Source: Ficedula albicollis (taxonomy: Eukaryota; Chordata; Aves; Passeriformes; Muscicapidae). Taken from it: 64,000 nucleotides of DNA. This document shows positions 59,201 through 64,000 of this stretch, in pieces; the first letter of the stretch is position 1, and each line of letters opens with the position of its first letter. The notes below the pieces were generated by a model. That model worked only from the letters and a program-made list of their open reading frames with translations. It had not been told where the DNA came from and searched no databases. A program made the position numbers and the translations under genes. The DNA lies in contig NC_021671.1 in assembly GCF_000247815.1 (NCBI RefSeq), positions 26,374,513 through 26,438,512 of the forward strand, given 5' to 3'.

Positions 59201-60540
59201 AGTGTCTGAACTAAACCTGCGGTGAAACTATCCCTTCACACAGCTGAGAGGCTCTGCCCCAGGATCACAACTCCTCCACATGACAGGTCACATCATGCTG
59301 ATACGATATGAAACAACCAAACCCTACCAAAACTGCACACATTGCTAATGCTTCTTCCCAAGACACACACACACTCTGCCTGCCTCAGTTAGGCAGCAGA
59401 ACCAACAGCCCCTTTATGAACTACCCCAGCCCAAGAGGAAAAAATACATAACAAATAGACTTTTGCCCTTTGCACAGCACAGGAAGCAAAGGGCTGGGCC
59501 TCATGTCACCAGTCTCAGCTCTGTCACCCAGACACACACTGCAGCCCTACCCCAGCCCAAGAGGAAAAAATACATAACTAACAGACTTTTGCCCTTTGCA
59601 CAGCACGGGAAGCAAAGGGCTGGGCCTCATGTCACCAGTCACAGCTCTGTCACCCAGACACACACTGCAGCCTGGGGATGTCCAGCACTGTGTATCAGCC
59701 TGGATCCCCCAGCACCACTGGCATGGGGATGTCCAGCACTGTGTATCAGCCTGGATCCCCCAGCACCACTGGCATGGGGATGTCCAGCACTGTGTATCAG
59801 CCTGGATCCCCCAGCACCACTGGCATGGGGATGTCCAGCACTGTGTATCAGCCTGGATCCCCCAGCACCACTGGCATGGGGATGTCCAGCACTGTGTATC
59901 AGCCTGGATCCCCCAGCACCACTGGCATGGGGATGTCCAGCACTGTGTATCAGCCTGGATCCCCCAGCACCACTGGCATGGGGATGTCCAGCACTGTGTA
60001 TCAGCCTGGATCCCCCAGCACCACTGGCATGGGGATGTCCAGCACTGTGTATCAGCCTGGATCCCCCAGCACCACTGGCATGGGGATGTCCAGCACTGTG
60101 TATCAGCCTGGATCCCCCAGCACCACTGGCATGGGGATGTCCAGCACTGTGTATCAGCCTGGATCCCCCAGCACCACTGGCATGAGGATGTCCAGCACTG
60201 TGTATCAGCCTGGATCCCCCAGCACCACTGGCATGAGGATGTCCAGCACTGTGTATCAGCCTGGATCCCCCAGCACCACTGGCATGAGGATGTCCAGCAC
60301 TGTGTATCAGCCTGGATCCCCCAGCACCACTGGCATGAGGATGTCCAGCACTGTGTATCAGCCTGGATCCCCCAGCACCACTGGCATGAGGATGTCCAGC
60401 ACTGTGTATCAGCCTGGATCCCCCAGCACCACTGGCATGGGGATGTCCAGCACTGTTTATCTGCCTCCACGCTGCAATCCACGACTCACCAGGCGTGCCC
60501 GAGGTGTGCATGGTCATACACGGTCGGCCCACAGCTGTAC
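23201..60540 (-). CDS. CARS2: CARS2, mitochondrial cysteinyl-tRNA synthetase (joined exons, first exon not found)
   Basis: Transcript order: 60540-60490, 55409-55292, 52337-52266, 51687-51582, 50849-50766, 49520-49437 (duplicate), 46969-46840, 44602-44469, 41508-41441, 38642-38576, 33814-33676, 31702-31579, 29707-29609, 26182-25922, 23275-23201. The enzyme charges mitochondrial tRNA-Cys with cysteine. It is a class I synthetase: HLGHA is the HIGH-type motif and EKMSKS is the KMSKS loop. Zinc ligands of the family are recognisable as Cys in YSCGPTVYD, Cys in HIECS, and His/Glu in FPHHENE. Every junction is GT-AG and the phases agree throughout. The N-terminal exon with the transit peptide is missing from the window. 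One 84 bp exon occurs twice. The gene is convergent with NAXD, as in other vertebrates. Confidence 0.97.
23276..25921 (-). other. CARS2 last intron
   Basis: No coding or repeat feature recognised over 2.6 kb. Confidence 0.7.
25922..26182 (-). CDS. CARS2: CARS2 penultimate exon
   Basis: A 261 bp, 87-codon exon with acceptor ttcctag and donor gtagga. It encodes [35 protein letters not shown], a charged Glu/Lys/Gln-rich linker ([13 protein letters not shown]) longer than the one remembered for human, and [20 protein letters not shown] ending HIK. The open frame continues past the donor, but the conserved C-terminus resumes in the exon at 23275. Confidence 0.95.
26440..26550 (+). mobile_element. 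Possible old CR1 fragment
   Basis: Carries ggaactcattgccacagg and ggatcagacaagttcatg, which resemble the 3' part of diverged CR1 subfamilies. It is short, with no clear ends. Confidence 0.4.
28242..28314. repeat. 32 bp direct repeat, offset 41
   Basis: ttgtggctgctctcagagtc occurs at 28242 and 28283, each extending through agggaacaatcc. Confidence 0.93.
29609..29707 (-). CDS. CARS2: CARS2 exon ([17 protein letters not shown]...)
   Basis: A 99 bp, 33-codon exon in phase 0 at both ends, with acceptor aaacag and donor gtaatg. It encodes [19 protein letters not shown] then [10 protein letters not shown], aligning with human SPAVFGAIISYFEQFF. Confidence 0.94.
29708..33675 (-). other. CARS2 introns around the 31579-31702 exon
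   Basis: Two introns (29708-31578 and 31703-33675) with no recognisable genes or repeats. Confidence 0.7.
31579..31702 (-). CDS. CARS2: CARS2 exon ([13 protein letters not shown]...)
   Basis: A 124 bp exon with acceptor cttgaag and donor gtaacc. It encodes [33 protein letters not shown] and RQLKAVTK. The DDFDT motif is characteristic of the C-terminal domain of cysteinyl-tRNA synthetases. Confidence 0.96.
33676..33814 (-). CDS. CARS2: CARS2 exon (anticodon-binding domain start)
   Basis: A 139 bp exon with acceptor ttcttag and donor gtaagt. It encodes [30 protein letters not shown] and [10 protein letters not shown]. It is helical and corresponds to the start of the anticodon-binding bundle after the catalytic core. 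Confidence 0.95.
33815..38575 (-). other. CARS2 intron, 4.8 kb
   Basis: Unique-looking sequence. Open frames such as 36458-36955 (minus) show no protein family features. Confidence 0.7.
38576..38642 (-). CDS. CARS2: CARS2 exon ([18 protein letters not shown]...)
   Basis: A 67 bp exon with acceptor gtttag and donor gtaagg. It encodes [18 protein letters not shown] and RYSS plus one base, matching human DFLKTFSPDVFRFFCLR. It ends in phase 1 and joins the exon at 33814. Confidence 0.94.
40588..40892. repeat. 146 bp tandem duplication with a nested 13 bp repeat
   Basis: gccacccccacccacagctg starts at 40588 and 40734. The second unit carries an additional agagaaaccctgc, itself a tandem copy. Both end gtgcatctcaaag. 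Confidence 0.95.
40892..41007. repeat. 53 bp direct repeat, offset 62
   Basis: gtcactgtatgaaaataaag starts at 40892 and 40954, each ending tagtgtagtt. It follows immediately after the 146 bp duplication. Confidence 0.93.
41128..41245 (-). mobile_element. Short CR1 fragment, antisense
   Basis: Contains aggttggaaaagaccctgag and agtccaaccac, the complement of the CR1 3' end, then fades out. Old and short. Confidence 0.6.
41441..41508 (-). CDS. CARS2: CARS2 exon with KMSKS motif
   Basis: A 68 bp exon with acceptor accatag and donor gtaatt. It encodes (G)[17 protein letters not shown] then YITIK. KMSKS is the second class I signature and stabilises the transition state for adenylation. The pyrimidine tract upstream is an unusually long T run (A run on + near 41516-41531). 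Confidence 0.97.
41509..46839 (-). other. CARS2 introns flanking the 44469-44602 exon
   Basis: Introns 41509-44468 and 44603-46839. No repeat family or additional exon recognised. Confidence 0.7.
44469..44602 (-). CDS. CARS2: CARS2 exon ([22 protein letters not shown]...)
   Basis: A 134 bp exon with acceptor gttacag and donor gtaagt. It encodes [29 protein letters not shown] and [10 protein letters not shown]. The [10 protein letters not shown] and FPHHENE motifs contribute the His and Glu zinc ligands and the adenylate site. Confidence 0.97.
46840..46969 (-). CDS. CARS2: CARS2 exon ([15 protein letters not shown]...HIECSTIS)
   Basis: A 130 bp exon with acceptor ttgccag and donor gtcaga. 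It encodes [34 protein letters not shown] and TI. WHIECS carries the second zinc-ligand Cys of cysteinyl-tRNA synthetases and is strongly conserved. It ends in phase 2; the split Ser codon is completed at 44602. Confidence 0.97.
46970..49436 (-). other. CARS2 intron with CR1 and the start of the 1.33 kb duplication
   Basis: The left half is AT-rich unique DNA; the right half is CR1 plus duplicated intron, both described separately. Confidence 0.75.
47996..48605 (-). mobile_element. CR1 LINE 3' fragment, antisense
   Basis: Read on the minus strand it shows the CR1 3' region: contains the complement of ggctggaaggcacatctgg, of gagactccacagcctctctg and of ccaggagactgctgg. It is truncated at its 5' end, as usual for CR1. 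The right part (from 48410) is repeated at 49744-49939 by the large tandem duplication. Confidence 0.85.
49437..49520 (-). CDS. CARS2: CARS2 duplicated exon, copy nearer the 3' end
   Basis: Second copy of the 84 bp [14 protein letters not shown] exon, identical by eye to 50766-50849 including both splice sites. It joins in phase to VDSDKRH at 46969. Which copy is used, or whether one is an assembly product, cannot be decided from sequence alone. Confidence 0.88.
49581..49743. repeat. 83 bp tandem duplication nested in unit 1 of the larger duplication
   Basis: ccctgaaagcaaaacaaagc starts at 49581 and again at 49664. The first copy reads gaaacaccacacaag, the second gaaatactgcacaag. Unit 2 of the large duplication has only one copy, of the second type. 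Confidence 0.93.
49744..49939 (-). mobile_element. CR1 fragment copied by the tandem duplication
   Basis: Same sequence as 48410-48605 with one or two changes. It arose by duplication, not by a second insertion: it starts abruptly inside the element at the duplication junction. Confidence 0.85.
50766..50849 (-). CDS. CARS2: CARS2 duplicated exon, copy nearer the 5' end
   Basis: An 84 bp exon with acceptor attag and donor gtaagt. It encodes (G)[16 protein letters not shown] then [11 protein letters not shown]. It lies in the second (higher-coordinate) unit of the 1.33 kb tandem duplication. Sequence and splice sites look identical to 49437-49520. Being phase 1-1, it can be used alone or with its twin without a frameshift. 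The normal protein has this segment once. Confidence 0.9.
50850..51581 (-). other. CARS2 intron, 0.7 kb
   Basis: Includes a degenerate cluster of gaattct words at 51058-51108 (five gaattc sites in about 50 bp). Confidence 0.7.
51582..51687 (-). CDS. CARS2: CARS2 exon ([16 protein letters not shown]...)
   Basis: A 106 bp exon with acceptor tttaag and donor gtaaga. It encodes [23 protein letters not shown] and SGQAYATSQ plus one base of a Gly codon (phase 1). That Gly is completed identically by either copy of the duplicated exon. Confidence 0.96.
52266..52337 (-). CDS. CARS2: CARS2 exon ([16 protein letters not shown]...)
   Basis: A 72 bp, 24-codon exon in phase 0 at both ends, bounded by ttttcag and gtacaa. 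It encodes [16 protein letters not shown] then KQDMAALK. The initial Met is internal: it follows RANE of the previous exon. Confidence 0.96.
52536..52756. repeat. 111 bp tandem duplication
   Basis: tgtgtctcaatttccaaaat starts at 52536 and 52647. Copies differ by one substitution (ctaaaataat/ctaaaatgat) and T-run length. Confidence 0.95.
52792..52914. repeat. 62 bp tandem duplication
   Basis: gacataaaaaccattcacc starts at 52792 and 52854. Copies differ at about four bases (gaagcacc/gaaacacc, taccacctacg/tacaacctatg). Confidence 0.93.
54425..54562. repeat. 68 bp tandem duplication
   Basis: cttcagggttcaaaaagtg starts at 54425 and 54493, each ending attcaacaagct, with differences around the A run. 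Confidence 0.93.
54601..54770. repeat. 86 bp tandem duplication
   Basis: ccacttactgccccagtctt starts at 54601 and 54687, each ending cgggcctgacaaa. A few substitutions (accccaacac/atccctacac). Confidence 0.94.
55292..55409 (-). CDS. CARS2: CARS2 exon ([10 protein letters not shown]...IKRANE)
   Basis: A 118 bp exon with acceptor cttccag and donor gtaggt. It completes the split Cys codon and encodes [12 protein letters not shown], then [11 protein letters not shown] and IKRANE. The GITDIDDKI segment is a hallmark of cysteinyl-tRNA synthetases. Confidence 0.97.
55410..59420 (-). other. CARS2 intron, 5' part
   Basis: Holds an 86 bp tandem duplication, an (aaat) microsatellite near 57557-57570 and A-rich tracts near 56780-56810. 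No exon recognised. Confidence 0.75.
57285..57455. repeat. 86 bp tandem duplication
   Basis: caacatgtggcaggacaac starts at 57285 and 57371, each ending catttgactttatg. About two substitutions (atggcattt/atggtattt, caaccacc/cagccacc). Confidence 0.95.
59421..59672. repeat. 126 bp tandem duplication next to the minisatellite
   Basis: Two units, 59421-59546 and 59547-59672, starting ctaccccagcccaagagg. They differ at a few positions (for example cataacaaatag versus cataactaacag). The second unit runs directly into the 51 bp array. Confidence 0.93.
59674..60470. repeat. 51 bp minisatellite, 15 full units plus a partial one
   Basis: Unit begins ggggatgtccagcactgtgt and ends accactggcat; each unit has a BamHI-type ggatcc. 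Units start at 59674 + 51n. Units 1-10 and the partial 16th start gggg; units 11-15 (60184-60438) start gagg. Otherwise the units look identical, implying recent expansion. Because 51 is divisible by 3, several frames stay open through the array. It lies in the CARS2 intron, ending about 20 nt from the 5' splice site of the 60490-60540 exon. Confidence 0.97.
60490..60540 (-). CDS. CARS2: CARS2 exon with CysRS signature and HIGH motif
   Basis: A 51 bp exon: acceptor ctctgcag upstream, donor gtgagt at 60489. It encodes (W)[16 protein letters not shown] plus the first two bases of a Cys codon. The Cys of YSCGP is a zinc ligand and HLGHA is the class I HIGH motif. It is the first visible CARS2 exon, in phase with the exon at 55409. 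The 51 bp minisatellite ends just downstream of its donor; the shared length of 51 bp appears to be coincidence. Confidence 0.95.
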
Positions 60541-60565
60541 CTGCAGAGAGGGGAGGCAAAGAGAG

Positions 60566-61045
60566 TCACAGAATTGTTAGGGTTGGAAGATCTCCCAGTC
60601 TAAACCCCTTTAACCTACAGCAGGTGACACAGGAATGTGTCCAGGTGGGTTTTGAATGTCTCCAGAGAAGGAGTCTTCACAACCCCCTGCGCAGTCTGTT
60701 CAGTGCTCTGCCACTCTCAATGTAAAGAAGCTCTTCCCCATGTTGAGGTGAAACTTCTTATGTTTTAGTTTATGGCCACTATTCCTCGTCCTGTCACTGG
60801 GCACTGCTGAAAAGAGCCTGGCACCATCCTCCTGACATCCATCTTTGAGATATTTATATGTATTGATGAGATTCCCCTCTCAGTCTTCCCTCCTCTAGAC
60901 TAAACAGGCCCGGGTCCTGCAGTCTCTCATAAGAGAGATGCTAGGGTCCCCTAGTCACCTCTGCGACCCTCCGCTACACCTCTTCCAGTAGCTGCACGGC
61001 TTTCGAGTACGGGAGCCCAGAAGCGGTGACAGGAGCTGTTTCCGG
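60566..61045 (-). mobile_element. CR1 LINE 3' fragment, antisense, abutting the poly-C
   Basis: Begins tcacagaattgttagggttg, the complement of the CR1 3' terminus, and continues through the complement of the ggaagaggtgtagcgg region to gggagcccagaagc. It stops where the C run begins. It lies in the CARS2 intron or promoter-proximal region. Confidence 0.88.
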
Positions 61046-61047
61046 AC

Positions 61048-62275
<1,228 letters not shown>

Positions 62276-62364
62276 TGTGTGACTAACTTAGCAAAATGGT
62301 CCCCACTGTGTTAAGTCAATTCGGTCGCTTTGGCGAGTGAATCTATTTTTGCATTGCCTTTCAG

Positions 62365-62546
62365 GTCAGAGAACGGCTGGCAGCCTGTTAGCTCCTGAAA
62401 ATAAAACATGGTATGACCTTCCCAAACCGGATAATAAATCAGAGTCTCAGAAAACACTTAAGCACCCCCTGACTCCCACATACTTGTATAAAGTGTTACC
62501 TGACCTGGACTTTTTCAAAAATGACTCAAGTGCTGCCGGGTACTTG
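62365..62546 (+). CDS. Candidate coding exon of an unrecognised gene
   Basis: A 182 bp open segment preceded by a good acceptor (tttttgcattgcctttcag) and followed by gtgagg. It encodes ENKTWYDLPKPDNKSESQ, LTPTYLYKVLPDLDFF and KNDSSAAGYL. The composition looks protein-like and it lies about 260 bp after a CpG-rich block, in the divergent position to CARS2. A possible next exon starts at 62621 after a T-rich tract and ctttcag, giving RNGD-stop; the 74 bp intron between is short but feasible. I found no ATG-containing first exon. It is not the ING1 protein, the gene expected next by synteny. Function unknown. Confidence 0.45.
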
Positions 62547-62620
62547 GTGAGGTACCCCAGCCTTTGGCCCAGCTGTCAAGGTCTGCTTCCTCACTGGGGA
62601 TTTTTTTTTCTTTCTTTCAG

Positions 62621-62635
62621 AGAAATGGAGATTAA
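62621..62635 (+). CDS. Possible terminal exon of the unrecognised gene
   Basis: Follows tttttttttctttctttcag. In phase with 62365-62546 it gives Arg-Asn-Gly-Asp and a TAA. Without splicing, the frame runs open to a stop ending at 62672 instead, so the exon is uncertain. Confidence 0.25.
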   Translation, partial: RNGD

Positions 62636-62816
62636 CTGGCTGCGGTACCTTGAACCACTTGGGAAACTGTAAACTATTCAACTGGAGTCAGTAACAGTGT
62701 AATGGGACAGACATAAGGATACCAAAAGTATTTTTGAACTAGTACCTTGTTTCCAAAAGTGACTATGAGGAGGTACCAAAGAAACAAGTGATAATTCCAC
62801 AAGCTTATAAACACAA

Positions 62817-63215
62817 AGATGATCAGAAGGATGGAACAGCTATCCTGTGAAGACAGGCTGAGAGAGCTGGGGTTGTTCACCCTGCAAAAGGCTCCAGGGA
62901 GACCTCACAGCACCTTCCAGTACCTGAAGAGGATTTTTAAAAAGGGGGAGAGCAACTTTTTACATGTACAGATAGTGGTAGGACAAGGGGGGAACAGTTT
63001 TGAACTGAGAGAGGAGAGATTTAGATAGATGCTAGGAAGAAATTTCTTACTCATAGGGTAGGAAGGTTTTGGAACAGGTTGCTCAGAGAAGCTGTGGATG
63101 CCCGATCCCTGAAGTGTTCAAGGCCAGGTTGGATGGGGCTCTGAGCAACCTGGTCTATGACAGAGGGGTTGATACTTGATCATCCTCAAGGTCCCTTCCA
63201 ACCCATTTCTGTGAA
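62817..63215 (+). mobile_element. CR1 LINE 3' fragment, sense
   Basis: Shows in order gacaggctgagagagctggg, agggagacctcacagc, aggaagaaatttcttac, ggatggggctctgagcaacc and aaggtcccttccaacccat. These are typical CR1 3' features. Confidence 0.9.
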
Positions 63216-64000
63216 TATTTTCCCAGATATTCTTCCAGCTTCCAACCAGATGGCATCCTCAGCTGAATGCCTTGTGATTTTTTTTTGCCTCACCCCCCAA
63301 GTTTTTGTACCCACGCTTGGTAGACTACTGTACCATTAATTTCCCCATTCTCTGTGAACCCACATCAATCCCAGGCTTTGCCAAGGAGTACTGCAGGTCT
63401 AGTGCCTTCTTTAGGAAGCAGCCTCTTGGCATGTGTTGAAGTCAAGGCCTGTGACCTCCAGTTGTGGCCACCCCTGCTCTTGTACAAGAAGGGAGAGTGA
63501 ACTGCCAGTGCCAGCATGTTGTCTGTCCTGCTCCTGACTTCCTGATTGTTTCTTCCACACGATCCTCTAAACAGGCTGTTCAGGGAATGTCCTGCTCCTG
63601 ACTTCCTGATTGTTTCTTCCTCTAAACAGGCTGTTCAGGGAAGAGCCTTTTCAGGTCTCTCAGACCACTAAAGCACCTTGCTGGCCTTTGGGAGGAAGGT
63701 AATACTCTTCTGGATGCTGCAGGTGTGCCTGTGGTGAGCTGCCTCACAGAAGTGTTTGTATTGTTTCCTCTTCTATCTGCCAGGGATTACTTTATGGATT
63801 TTTCTCATAAGTAATAAGATCATTTAAAATAATTGCTTTTACGTAATACTTGATGTCTGTCTACATCTTATTTCATTTTAGAGCATATCAGATATAAAGC
63901 CCTACCAGTGACAAATGTTTCCTTTTTCTTTTAATAGGTACTTTCCATAGAATTTTTCATTTAACAATCTTTACTTTTTGATCAAATAAGAAACCTCTTT
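63216..64000. other. Right end of window
   Basis: One short tandem duplication (63524-63642). No ING1 exon, the gene expected next by synteny, was recognised before the window ends. Confidence 0.65.
63524..63642. repeat. 64 bp tandem duplication, second unit with a 9 bp deletion
   Basis: tgtcctgctcctgacttcc starts at 63524 and 63588. The second copy lacks acacgatcc. Both end gctgttcaggga. Confidence 0.93.

Noticed and set aside
60490..60540. Idea that the 51 bp minisatellite derives from the 51 bp CARS2 exon
   Set aside because: The sequences are unrelated. The equal length is coincidence.
59463..60603. Four overlapping open frames of 240-335 codons with 17-residue repeats
   Set aside because: They exist on both strands only because the 51 bp minisatellite is a multiple of three and lacks stops. 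No start context, splice or family support, and they overlap a CARS2 exon and its intron.
62337..62672. 111-codon frame read without splicing as a complete gene
   Set aside because: It begins at GTG with no ATG, and it crosses a good acceptor and a short intron-like segment. Only the 62365-62546 part looks protein-like.

Overview
The window is vertebrate nuclear DNA, almost certainly from a bird and probably a songbird. It has long introns with GT-AG junctions, several CR1 LINE fragments on both strands, and a ~970 bp LTR that resembles an abundant songbird ERV-type LTR from memory. The gene order NAXD(+) then CARS2(-) is the one known from human 13q34 and its avian counterpart. No prokaryotic or viral gene set is present.

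Positions 1-20225 hold the 3' part of NAXD (ATP-dependent NAD(P)H-hydrate dehydratase, a metabolite-repair enzyme) on the + strand. Five exons are visible (7003-7053, 7131-7235, 7597-7717, 16258-16378, 19819-19969). The N-terminal exons lie before the window. The last intron carries a perfect-looking 1,030 bp tandem duplication. NAXD and CARS2 converge tail to tail across about 2.9 kb.

Positions 23100-60540 hold CARS2 (mitochondrial cysteinyl-tRNA synthetase) on the - strand. Fourteen distinct coding exons plus one duplicated exon can be read, with every junction in phase. The HIGH-type motif, KMSKS motif and the Cys/Cys/His/Glu zinc-ligand pattern are all present. The 84 bp exon 50766-50849 / 49437-49520 is present twice inside a ~1.33 kb tandem duplication. 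It is a symmetric phase 1-1 exon, so including both copies would add 28 residues without a frameshift. The first CARS2 coding exon was not found. Where its CpG-island promoter should be, the sequence has an implausible run of 1,054 C (61049-62102).

Positions 59421-60470 contain a 126 bp tandem duplication followed by a 51 bp x 15+ minisatellite that ends about 20 nt from a CARS2 5' splice site. Beyond the poly-C lie the stump of a CpG island, a candidate coding exon of an unrecognised divergent + strand gene (62365-62546), and a CR1 copy.

The window is unusual mainly for its many local tandem duplications (about 19, unit 32-1,334 bp) at different levels of divergence. I see no new biological system. 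The points worth following are the exon duplication, the splice-site minisatellite, the poly-C block hiding a promoter, and the unknown exon.
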